A stretch of 64,000 nucleotides of DNA, taken from assembly GCA_030141605.1 (NCBI GenBank), contig JAQGDQ010000047.1:744001-808000 (forward strand), in the 5' to 3' direction. The notes below the pieces were generated by a model. That model saw nothing but the letters and a program-made list of their open reading frames with translations, made no database searches and was not told the DNA's origin. A program made the translations under genes and the position numbers. Every line of letters begins with the position of its first letter. Positions within the stretch are counted from its first letter, which is position 1. This stretch comes from Tubiluchus corallicola (lineage: Eukaryota; Priapulida; Priapulimorpha; Priapulimorphida; Tubiluchidae). Shown here piece after piece: positions 46,201 through 58,300 of this stretch.

Positions 46201-49200
46201 AAGGAAATACAGGATTGCAAGGACATGGATAACTGGGATGATCAGTGTCAGGTTTAAGTTCATATTTTTGCAGTTTCAAATTTACTGTAAACTATTTTTA
46301 TCAACTGTATTTATTTCATAGTTTTTAAAATATACAATAAGTGGCTACTGAATCAAAACTGTAAGCCCCTGTAGATGAAAATTATTCAAAAATGCATACT
46401 AAGCCCCAAAATGGTTGTGAGTACAGTAGTAACCACTTAATGTGTGCACTGTGGGATGGGCTCATTTTAAGCATATTAGCTAATAAATATGTTAGTAGAA
46501 AATCATTATATAATTTCATTATAATACTTTTCATTATTTTCATTCATTAGAATGTAATATACTGTACCTGGCTAAATTGTATAAATTGCAATTGATCAGC
46601 CTATAGCACAACTTAAACACTTAGAACCAAATTCTGATCATTAACATTCATTTTGCAGTTAAATTTTATTACTGTATCTGTTAATTGCAAGTGCAAAGTA
46701 TTTTTTCTGAAAATAAGTATTTAAACAATGTGAAATTAATCCAAAATGTTACTAATAGGTATTGTAATGTCTGAAGCCATACATCTCACAGAAATTGTTG
46801 TGAAATGAAGCCTCACAGCAGCTTATTGATGAGGTGTTTATATTTATAATTATTCGAGGAACTTATCCGTGTCTTCAAAACAACATCAGTAGCTAGATAA
46901 GAAAGATTGTTTTACAGCAACAGGGAAATCGATGGCAAGCCTAAAACTAAATATAAGTAGGAAAGGGCATAATTGGTGAAACATATGAAACTGTTAAACT
47001 AGTTTTGAGCACTAAAAACAATAAAAGTCAATATAATTTGGCATTATTTTATATATTATGTAATAGTGTAGTAGCAGGCTGCACTTAACATTTTAAAATA
47101 AAAAGTGATTGAGCTTGTTAACTGTGAGCACAATGAAAAGTGACCAATGTACAGTGTCGTGTGTTGTTCTATAACTGTGCTTCTTGTCACAATAGTTTTC
47201 AGCACTGGCAAGGTGTTTTAGCAACTGGGAAGATTCAGATTCTCTAGAAAAGATAAAAATTAGCAAGCTGCTTGGAGATGTTTGCGAGCTAATAAAAAGC
47301 GTCATTAGGAACTGCCCAAAATAAGCGAATTAAGCCACAAAATCCAAACTAAATGAAGATGATTGTAAGTTTACAAGACTAGTGTTAATAAAGTTTTAAT
47401 GAAATGGGTACTTAATCCAATTACAAACATCGAAAACTATGACACATCGAAAAATATGACTAACTAACCTCTCTGTACTGTATAAGAACAGCTGGGTGTC
47501 AGAAGAGGGGAAAAGAAAGAAAGTAGCTGACCTGTTTTAACTGTATATTCAAACTGCACAAAAATACCACCGAACCCGAGATGAACAACATTTACCAGTA
47601 TTTACATATTTCAGTGTGCACATAAGCTAGAATGAACAGGTGATTGCATGGCATAAAAGTGTGATAGTTGAAATGTGTGTTTGCATAGCAGAAACATCCG
47701 TAAGTCGGCAATTAAGCTTTTCTGGTTATTGACATAACCTGCATCTCTATTTCATGAGGATCATTTTGATCATATCGAGATAACATGGCGCATATGGCTG
47801 CATTGGTGTTCCACTTGCCAGTAAACCAGCCACACGGCCTGCTGGAGCGTCATTAAAATTTGTGTAGAAGGTCGCGTTCTCTCACTTCTCAAATTGAGTC
47901 TAACCCGCCGATGTTGTGAAAGTTACGTTTAAATGTGATTTTGATGCAATTTGAATACGAGCAAATAGAATTTGAGCACAGGTATAGCCCGTTTGCAGTA
48001 AGTTTTGAGGGTGGTTTAACAAGCAGCATCATATTTTGGCAAAGTTTCAGATTTGGTTGACAGGCATCGCCACCAGTACGTTGTCAAAATTTCAGCTGAT
48101 TTTATTCAGAATTTTGTCCGGAAAATGTGTCCAAAGTCGGTTGAATTTTCAGATTTAAACTCCTGATTTTTTACGAAATTTTGGTCAAACAACCTATAGA
48201 AGAAACGTTCTAGCGGCACTTAGTGCGACTCTAGGAAGGAGATATATAGCTCTTTATAAAGAGCAAAAACAGGGCTGCACGATGATGTGGGCTATATTTT
48301 AGTACACGTCCACCAAAAGGAGTAGCGAGGAGTTAATTAGATGTTCTATTTTTGGCAATTTTTGCTTGGAAAACTGCTGACGCAAAGCCATTGTTCTGAC
48401 GTCATCCATTATGCTCAGTCTATATGCCGTATTGAAATGACTGATGCGACATCTGGCGGCACAGCTGGAACCCGATGCGCTGCTTGCTGTGTGGTTATCT
48501 CGATATGACCAAGCTTATCATTTTGAGTTATTTCTAAGCCAAGATAATCCATGTTGAACTTGAAGTGCGCACTGCGCACTAAAAAACATAACTTGGAGAA
48601 AAGTGGTGTTAAAGTTAGCCATTGCTTTGTCGCATTTCTGCAAAACACATAGTAACTGTACAAAAGGCTGGTTGCTATGGACTTTGCAAGAATACATTGA
48701 AGTTATGCATAAATCCAGTAGATGGCTCTTCCAGACGAATAGCTGGGCTTTGCAACAGAGAAAACCCAAAGCAAATTAACTGCTTTCACAAGCTGCTAAC
48801 AGAGTTTAAAAATACAAGTTTTTTACAACTACAGTACTAGTTTTTGGCCAGAGAAGTAAGTACGGTGTTGTAAAATTAAATTTTTAGTATTTTTTGAACA
48901 TTCTTGATGATTTGATGCTAACATATAAATGTCCAATATATTTAGTGTTTCTTTTTATAAAAAACGAAAAATTGACATTTGACCAAATTTTTGGTGCATT
49001 CTGCTTTGAAGCATAGTTTTAACTATACCAAGTTATGGGTGGTTTTGGTTTGCAAACACACAAATAACCAATATTTTTATTAAATTTGTGAATAAAAATG
49101 TAGCAGTTTGTCAAACAGCATCATATACTTATTTTCAAATTTCTAGGTGATATTGAAAGCACTTTCTGGTATGAACTACGTTGATTTCTTCAAATTGCTT

Positions 49201-49737
49201 TCCACTATTGCACACCATAGATGTTTGGCTTTGAAAGACTTTGTGTCTGTAAATGACTGTTGTTACAACTGTGATAATTATCGTGAACTACAACAAATGG
49301 TGAATTCTCCTACTGAGCCATGTGAAAATAAAAACCCTGATGCTGTTTCATGGTCTGCTATTAGCAACTCTAATAACAACGAACAACAAAACAATGTTAT
49401 AGCCAATAGAAATGTGGATACGTGTGTTATGCCGAGTACAGCGGTACATTCTGTTAATGGTGATAAGGAACAGAGCACTGTTGACAACATTAGACATTTG
49501 GCGACAGAAATCAGCATAAAAATTTCAGAAGATTACAAAATTACATCAAATTTTGAATATTTTTTGTTTGATCTTTGGCGTTCGTATCAGCACTTGAGAT
49601 TACTATTATCTAATGAAGATTTTGAAAAAATTAACTTGGAAGACAATTTTAATGAAAATCCGGTAGGTATTGTGAAAGATGTAAAGTTGATTATAAGCAA
49701 ATTTTACTGCAATAAATGTTTGGAGGCTATAAGTTAA
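43236..49737 (+). CDS. JMJD4: JMJD4, JmjC-type Fe(II)/2-oxoglutarate lysyl hydroxylase
   Basis: Seven exons: 43236-43464, 43613-43775, 44128-44256, 45139-45303, 45456-45558, 46108-46251, 49147-49737. Total 1524 bases, 507 residues; human JMJD4 has about 463. The family hydroxylates a lysine of release factor eRF1 in the NIKS motif and aids translation termination (known for the human protein). Visible: CILGNF near the N-terminus, CLYLKDWHF, YFTSDWLNEYW, the iron-binding TPYHAD (His178, Asp180), SANVCGRKKWIFTPPG, FVPSGWHHQVWNL, and the distal iron ligand in NHNWLNGFN (His271). The last exon starts with the conserved SGMNYVDFF and then adds a long Asn-rich insert not seen in the human protein. 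The ATG has G at -3 and +4; an in-frame TAG lies 30 bases upstream in the genomic sequence. Weak donors GTTTGT (intron 3) and GTTTAA (intron 6). Confidence 0.95.
44493..44565 (+). repeat. tRNA-like SINE remnant in JMJD4 intron 3
   Basis: GAGTGGTTTGGCTTTTAGGACATGG resembles box A and GGCTCAAATTCATGC a decayed box B at the right spacing. It is an old SINE head at best. Confidence 0.35.
47769..48510. mobile_element. ~740-bp terminal-inverted-repeat element in JMJD4 intron 6
   Basis: ATCATATCGAGATAAC (from 47769) recurs in reverse complement as GGTTATCTCGATATGACC (48493-48510). The inverted similarity continues inward (CGCAT, GGTGTTCCA against GGGTTCCAGCTG, GCCAC). No coding sequence is seen. 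It is a non-autonomous DNA transposon of unassigned superfamily. Confidence 0.7.
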
Positions 49738-50710
49738 ATTACGTTTTCATGATTTTGAGCAGTAGTGTATGTGTTATGCTGTTTCATTTATTTGATCTAT
49801 TCACTGGTTTCACAACTCACATTGAAACTCACCACTGTTAGCTTATTACTCATCAGCAGTGCCTAGGCAGGCTACTAACATTGAATGTTTGTATGGAAGC
49901 AAAACTTTACTCATTGCCAAGAATAGTTCTCCACCAAATTTTCAAAGCTGTTTTACTTAGGCTCAAATATACCTCCCTAGGTAGGAAAGAAATAGGCACT
50001 GGCAGTATGGCAGAAGAAATTGCGCAGAATCATTCTCTTTCGACAGTCGCCCATTGATTTACTATCTAAGCATGACATTACTAACTATCATAAGCAAGCA
50101 CCACTCAGCCATATTATCATCTCCAATTATCTCTACAGGTGTGCTAAATAAAAAAACCCTAAATTACCTGTTTCCCCAGTTGTGATTGCACTATTATACT
50201 GTGATCATACTCACCTTGCAGTTGAGGGTCATTGGGTTTCTTTTGCCATTAATTGCTGCTGGTACTAATTTTATAAACCTGTAATACTCACATTGTTAAA
50301 CTGCTAAATTTGATGTTGAGGCAACTTGGACAAGATGCAAATATAAAATATACTAAATTTACTTTGTCGATGCTATTAAAAATGTATTTTACAATACTTG
50401 GCTTTACCATTAGCTTTTACCTAGAACAATCAACCAGGAAAACATCTAGTGTGGCCAAAGAAAATCTCAAAAAGTCGAGAAGCCTCTACTAAGTATTTTA
50501 CACAAATGGCATTTCGCTTTATGGCAAAAAATTACATTTGTGCCTATCAGACGTGCCTGCAGATTTTGCACTATAATTAAGCATAACTGATTTTACATTC
50601 GTGTGTTTGTTGTCTAGGAGTGGTTGTAAATGACACTCAGTGAGTGTGAGTAAACTAAACTATTAATTTTGAAGAGATAAAATTTGTTTTTTTTAGTGTG
50701 ACTGCATGCA
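49738..50710. other. Convergent intergenic region after JMJD4
   Basis: Less than 1 kb between the JMJD4 stop (+) and the stop of the lectin-type gene (-). A possible polyadenylation hexamer for JMJD4 is at 50147-50152. The part around 49940-50060 resembles 18890-18990. There is no gene in between. Confidence 0.6.
50147..50152 (+). terminator. Possible JMJD4 polyadenylation signal AATAAA
   Basis: An AATAAA hexamer 410 bases after the JMJD4 stop, followed by an A-rich run. It is the only exact hexamer I noted before the next gene. In such AT-rich DNA this is weak evidence. Confidence 0.3.
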
Positions 50711-52311
50711 CTAGTGAATTACATGTAAGATGATTGTTCTAGCAAAATTTCTGGTAATTCCTGGTTCTTGATTATTTACTGTACCTGGACTTGAATTCCG
50801 TTCCATCTGCTTCATTGTTGCGCTCTTTTTTTCCTGTGTTGTTGCATCTGCCACTTTGGTTGTACGTACTGTTGTGACTGTTGTAGTTGCTTTATCAGAG
50901 ATGAGCTTATCGGTGTCATCACCTTTTTCAGTGGTTGCTGCTACTGTTTTAGTGGTAGTAATTTGAGTTGTAACCGTTTCTGTTATGGCTGTCACTAGTT
51001 CGGTCCCATTAGTTTCAGTTTCTGCAATAGTAGTTTTTGTATCACGAGGTAAAAGAGTAGTTGTTGTGTCATTAGTAGATGATATTGTTACTGTCTCGTT
51101 AGCAGTGGCTGTTGTATTGGTTTTGAGTGTTGTTTTTGTCATAGAGGCTGTTATTGTAGCATCCTCATTATAGAGTGTCTCTATGTCAGTAACAGTAGTT
51201 GTATTGTCAATTGTAAGTTGTCCTGTTGTACCACTAATGGTAGTTGCCATATTATTTGTTGCTTCAACAGATGCCATTGACATATCAGTTGCAGAAATAA
51301 TAGTTGCATAAGTAGTATCTGTCACATTTGCTGTTGCTTTGTTGGTATTAAAGGATGATGTGCCAGCAGCAACTGTTTCATATGGTGTAGAAGAGGTTTC
51401 AACAATTGTGAGGGTAACATTTATTGTTACGTTACTGACAGCTGTTGTCCTATTATCATAGTTAGAAGTCTGTATCTCTGTAGAGCCAATTGTAGTATCG
51501 GCAACCGTTGTATTAGTAGGAGTAATTTCAATAGTGTTTTTTGTCATGTCATTAGCAGCAGTGGTTGTAGCTATGTTACCATTTGTTGTTTGTGTCTGGG
51601 TGTATGCACCATCAGTTGTTGTTGCTTGGAATTCAATCATTGTAGTCTCAGCAGCACCAGTAGCTGTCGTATCGTTTTCCATGTGCATAGTTATTGCTGT
51701 TGTTGTGTTGGTCATCTCAAGAGAAGTTAACTCTGCATTACTCGTAATAGCAGTTGAATTTGAATCATTTATGGTGTTTGTTGTCTCAGTGGTTTCTTCT
51801 ACATCATCAGTAGCAGCTATAGTCATTGCACCAGTTGGTGTTGAGAGAGTCGGAATGAACATTATCTCAGTTGTGGTCTTGTGGTCAGTAGTTGCAGTTT
51901 CTGCAACACTTGTTGTTGAGTCAGTAGTGATCATTTCAAAAGAGGTTGTTTCTGTAAAAGTTGGCATAACTGTGGTTTCTGTTTCAATCGATGATAACTT
52001 GGTGTTAGTGACTGTTGTTTCAGTAGAAATACTTTCTGTATCATTTGCTGTGTCTGCAGTCTCTGTGGCAGTTGGCATTGAATTTACACTAATATTGTTA
52101 AACATAGTTGTTACTGCTGCATTAGCAGTAGTTGCAGCTTCAGTTGAATTTTCAAGGAACGTGGTAGAAATCAGGTCATTTGTATATAAGGTGCTCACTA
52201 ATAATTCAGCAGTAGTAGTTTTTGTGGGTGATGTTGTTACTGTCATGTTAGTAGCTGGACATCTTTCAGGTACAGCTGTTCCACATGGTGTGACTCCATT
52301 TACTACTTCAC
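50711..52311 (-). repeat. Single 1.6-kb Thr-rich mucin-like exon
   Basis: The last exon encodes about 532 residues dominated by Thr, with Ala, Glu, Asn, Ser, Ile and Val and few Pro. Runs such as TTTAA, ETTTV and NDTTT alternate without a fixed period. N-x-T/S sequons are frequent, and Thr density suits heavy O-glycosylation (inference from composition). It starts right after the WSC domain with GEVVNGVTPCGTAVPERC, whose two Cys may close a small loop. The stop is TAG at 50711-50713. The long frame on the opposite strand is a by-product of ACN codons. Confidence 0.85.
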
Positions 52312-55300
52312 CTAAAGAAATGTTTAAAAAATAATTATGCAAGTATTTGCTAATATGAATTTCATATGTGCTGTGAAAATTATATGTTTCAAAATACCAT
52401 AGTGTATTTACTTGAGAACTCCTTTATTTTTAACCTTAAAATTTTGTTATAAATAATACGTAGTTCTGCTGCTTGGTTGATTTGCAGATGTAAGTGTAAA
52501 AATTAAATTGAGCATATAGTGACCATTAAATGTACTAGTCTGCTAGATTAAAAGATCATGATAGCCTTACTTATGATTATTGTTAATGACAAAATGTCCA
52601 ACTACTCATTCAAATTTTTGCTTGTATTTTTCGTTCTGATTGGCTAACATGGCCAGCAAGTTTAGAAAGCAGCTAGTATCACTTTAAAATGTGCTTTGTC
52701 AGTTTAGGTTTTGCTGCATACTGTTTTAAGATGTTTTAGTTGTTCATGTTTTTATTTTGAAAACTTTATAATTAACTTTTGACTTATGTATCTATTAATC
52801 TACGTTTTTTTATCAAAAATATAAAGTTGACCAATGAAGAAATGATAAGAAAATAAGAAAACTGCATTCATTGAATTTAGCACATTTTAATAATTTTAAT
52901 GTTCAGTTATACATCCCTTGTAATCTTCATATACATTTGTGTATGAACCTAAAGAAGTGTGTATTGATTACAGCACATTAATATTACTTTGCAGTCTGAA
53001 ATTGCACGGTTGTCTAAAAATCTTGAAAATTAAATAAAGTAATACACATTTTTATGATTTTATTGCCAATAAACAGCTAAAAATTACTACAGTCACCTGT
53101 CTGCAGAAATATGAAACGACCTGTTATTGAATCATGACCAAAAGGATTTGGACAGCACTTCTCTTCAGCCACTCTTCCATATTGCCCAAAATAGCCATTG
53201 ACACAATAACAGGCATTCAAATCATTCGGGTCTTTTGCAATAAATTTGTGTCCATAACAGGCTTTTTGACACTGCTGTACAGTGTCGTCACTAGCATCTT
53301 GCAGAACAAAGCTTGCACTGTCAGTCGAATCCAAATAGCATCCAAGTTCAGCTGCAATGTACAACGTTGTTGGAAACAGTTAAAACGGTTGATTGTTCTT
53401 GGTTTTCAGCAGATATTCGCGCTGTGTCTGTGTGATTGGTGATTTTAATATTTGATTCCTACTGATCATTTTTAGGTGTTAATGTTACATTAACATAGAC
53501 ATTGAGCAAGGACGAAAACACTCGAATCGCAGAATTATTAAATTGCCTCACTTTTTAATTTTATAAATTTCAATTAGGGTAATGTTGTGGCAGCCTACGT
53601 CCGAAGTCATGCGAGAAGCTCTTTTGTGAATTAATGTGGTTTTAATTTTACAATGTCGCTTGCGTCATATTGCCATTTGTCATAATTTACTAGCTAAGAG
53701 GAATAATTTTATGCAAAGTTGACATAAATCTTACTTGGAATTGCTTCGTGTTCAAGTGTAGAGCATCCTAGTAGCTCTATCCGAAAGCCAGCTGTGGTAG
53801 CTACCCCAAAGCTACTTTCTGGATTATTGTTATATGTCAGTACATTTAATCGAATGATTGAGGCCTTGATGGCTGGGAGTATGATATTCACTTTCGGTGT
53901 TACGTGGTCCTCCTCACTTATGACTGCATCAAATTGCTGCCAAAATAGATATAATAAAATGTTATATACTTGTACATATATTATTCCAATTCTAAAACAT
54001 ACTTCGATGTTAAATACATGAATTTCATAGCAGTTACGGTGAAGTGTTTGTTTTGTTAGTTATAGTACCTGTAAGCACTTAGTTGTACTATAAGATTATT
54101 TTACTTTAAGGCTATCTTACATTGCTAATAACAAACTATACTAACAAAGTGCTGTTATGTTTCAGACGATTCTCCTCCCAAATGGGGTAAATATTTCTTC
54201 CTCAAACAAGGTATATACTAGTAGAATGGCCACCAAGCCATTTAGAGACCACAGCCACCAGGCTATGGACTGTCTAGCTTTACAGTAGTTTATATTAAGC
54301 TTACTTTTCGGCTGTCACCCTCCATTACCGTTGTCCAATCTTTAAGCACGTTGTCTTTATATGTTACGTAGAACGTTTTTGTGTAAGAAGGCGATGTTGC
54401 AACAGCACCTTGAGTAACAATGCCAGTTATGAAATGCACTGTCGGGAGGGTTACTTCCAGCCACATTGCTTGATCATCTGCTTGGGGTTTCCAGTATCCC
54501 TTGTTGTCGAAATGAAGTCTAGCATTATGTGCATAATACTCATATCCGTATTCAGATGCGTACATAGACGAGCCAGCAAATGATGTATCTGGTATGCCTG
54601 GCCATCCAGACAACAACCGCTTTGTACAAGTTTCTGAGAAAAAATTGAAGCATTCGAGATGAGTTCAGAAACTGAGAGTTCTAAACTCAATAATACCCTA
54701 ATTAACTAGGATCCGTCATCAGCTAATTATCTTGCCTATCTGTTTTTTTTCAGATAAGTATGTGGTACTTCTTTTCTTTGTGGAATTCGCTGTAACGAAG
54801 TTTGTATGGAAAATTGTTAAATTTCTTTCAAATCGAATAAAATCCTTATAAGTGCTTGAACAAAGCTCTGAAGTTTAGAACTTAAATTTGAACATTTTCA
54901 TTATACTAACTTACGCACAGTTCTTCTTCCAGTAGCTCTGTTCGCATATTCCTACACGTCCCCATCCTCAAAAACATTCAGAACTTCTATTCAAATGTTC
55001 AAAAATTCTGTTTAAGTGGAACGGTTGGAAATTTGTGTTTTCGAATGAAAATTTACACATTTTACGTCCCTTTAGCTGCCTCAGATCCTACACATACGCC
55101 TTACTTGTCACACATTTGTAAATTGTTCACAAGTTGGAATTTCTATTTGAAATAAGAAAAAATGCCGTTTACGCTGAGTTTGAATAATTTTGAACAAAGT
55201 GTTAAAACGGTGTGCAGACATTTTGATACAAACATTTGGACATAGGATGTTTCGCCACAAAATTTTTGGCCCCATAGGTTATTTTAACACATAATGCAAA

Positions 55301-58300
55301 ATGGAGGTAAATTCTATACTGTAAACCTAACGATTACTGTAAACCTAACGATTTTATCATTTGAATTTATGAATTTTAATTAATGTTTTTATTGATTGTG
55401 CTTTATTGTAAATATTCACTAATTAATTATTATTGTGTAAATGTAATTATAAACTGGTATGTATGTGTGCTGCAGTTAATTTAATCCTTATTTTTGCAAT
55501 TAGATTTTAGTTAAGGCAGTTTTCATTTCACTTACTTTATATATTGTATTTTATATGGACTTTTTGTTTAAAAATAAAATTATAATCAAGCAGTCAAACA
55601 CAGATAATGTGAACACAGAATCCTCTGGAAACATAAGCGCTTTGGACACAAGACAGGTGGGTACGTAAGTCATTGGATACAAAGGTATTTTGGACACAGG
55701 CTAGTCAGACACAGGTAATTTGAACACATAGGCACTATAATTTCTACACATAGGCTATTTGGAAACAAGGACTACTTGGTACATAATGAATTTGGACACA
55801 TTATGACTGGAACACATAGCTCATTGGGACACAAGGTATTTTGGACACAGGCTACTTGGACACAGTGTGATTTGAATACATAGGTTATTTGGACACATAC
55901 CTCATTTTGCACAAGAATTGGGTATTTCAAAGAGTAGGTATTTAGACATGTGTAGTTTATTTTTCGCTGTTGAGCATCTGAGAATCCTCTCACAGTTTTG
56001 TGTCAAATTCACATTTTATTGCGTATGTTATGTGACAGAACCGAATCTGCCAACATGGCTGACCATCCTTAATAATATGGGCAATAAAATACAAAAGCTT
56101 TGCTCCCCAAATATATTTAAAAAATTCAAGACAATTTAATAATAGAATAAAATAGAATAGAATGTATTTACTAATCGCCTTCACTCAAAAAATCAGATAA
56201 CAAAACAGAAATAACATACAAATGGAGACGGGGTTGCGAAAAGACCAATGGTCACCAAGTCAACCACACTAGGACCATTACATGTACTTTTCTGCTTTCG
56301 TATGTACTGGTATTTTGAAGTGAGAACATTCATTCCATTCCAGAGATATCGAAATGAGCGGTTAATGTATTATAATCGATTAGTGATCGCAGATTGATCA
56401 GTTCTCAAAAGAGTAACCACGCACATTGTTTTCAGGGAAACTATGCTTGCAGATAATGCAAGATTCAGCATGTGGTGAAGGTAACTGTGGCGAGAATATT
56501 TATTCATACCTGCGAGAATTTGGGTTTGTCAGGCAAAATTCTCATCGCACGACAAACTATACGAACTAAAAAGTTCGTTGTTTTATCTCAATTAATACCT
56601 AAACATCTTTATCTGTAAAACATTATTATCACACTTTGAGAGCGGATTAATTAAGTGGGGGAAGGTGCTACAAGAAATCCTGCTGTATCTGTCACAATCG
56701 CCATAACTACCGTCACCGCGTGTAGATAAACACATTCTCTGAAACCGCCCTAATAACCTTATTTACGTGTAATTTCATTTTGACCTGCAGATTGCAGTTA
56801 CTTTTATGGGAGTTGGTTTCGAGGTAGCTAGAAAAGAATCTTATTCAAAACAGAGAATATATTTTGAAGAGAGATACTGATCTGCGTTTTATTTGAGTTA
56901 TCAAAAACTTCCTGAATTTTGAAAAAAGTAGTTTAAATTCACCCGTTCAGAATAACAGGATATAGCTAGACAACAAATATTGCTAAATGTTCCGGTCAGA
57001 TCCAAATGGTACCTTGCCTAAAAAGTTTACATGTCCAGATCATCTTACGCAATATATTTGGTTTAAATAGTAAATAATCCTAATTTCCAGATGACTTAAT
57101 GATGTAATTACATTTTAGAACCAAACATGGCTGAAACAAAAACGTATGAAAAACAGCGGAGCTTCAGATGAGCTTGAATTTGAACTAGGGTCCCTGGCTC
57201 ATTATTTCACCCTATATTTCACATTAACTGTGTGTCCAAGTTAAGTATGTTTGGATTTTCAAGATGAGTTATGTATGTTCAAATTACCTACATATCACAC
57301 TAACCTGTATGTAAGGGACTTGCGTGCCTAAAATTACGTAAGCTGACTTTGAATTAGTGACCAAAGAGGTTATGTGTCCTGTGGGTCCAAAACACCTATA
57401 GTGTCTAAATAGTTTATGTGTCCAAAATACCTAGTGCCTAAATGTCCTATGTGTCCATGTTAGTGTCCAATGTGCCCAAAATACATTGAGTCCAAATGAC
57501 CTACGTGCCCAAACTGCCTGTCTCCAAATAATCTATGTACCCAAACTGCTTGTGTCCAAACTGTCTTGTGTTTAAATAACCTCCATGTTCAAAACATCTA
57601 TTTTTTCCATATCCTGTGTGTCCGAATAAAACGTGTGTACAAAGTTTTACCTTGTATCCAAATGACCCATATGTCCAAACTGTCTGTGTCCAAATAACCT
57701 ATGTGCAAAAATGTTCTGTATCCAAATAACTTATTCAAAATGTGTGTGTCAAAATAGCCTGTTCCTAGAATCCCTCTCCCCAAAACCTTGTAACTGCTGA
57801 TAACGTACTAGCATCTAAGAACGAAAAGACACCACAAAAAGGACACTTACCAGCAAATGGACAACTCACAACAGCAGGAAACATTGCTGATTCTTGTGAA
57901 CCATCCGGATCAATAATGTACACGCCATTCTGTGTTGTGAATGTAGACTCGGAGGTAAACTTAGACATGATGTCCTCACTACACGAAGGTGCCATATCTG
58001 TTTCGTAAGTGTCACATTCACCTATAAAGTGCAGCAATGCAACTTATAATGTTGGTGTACTACTCAAGCAATACTGTTATCATTAATTTTTTTGTTCGAT
58101 CCTGCCATGGCTACAGATCCATGGTAAGGGTGGCCAGTACTTTTGTAGTCCCCAATTGTGATTGGAGAACTTAAAAAGTCCGTCCACTAAAAATTCTAAT
58201 AAAAAATAAGTGCGCAGCTGTGTTTTATGGATCATCCTTGATCGTAACTGAACGGAACAGTGTACTTCGTGTCAATTTTGTAAAGGGATAGGCTAGGTTC

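Noticed and set aside
51534-52334. Open frame of 266 codons on the plus strand, rich in Val and Ser
   Set aside because: Exact antisense of the Thr-rich exon. ACT/ACA/ACC codons on one strand read as stop-free GT-rich codons on the other. It has no splice or start context of its own.
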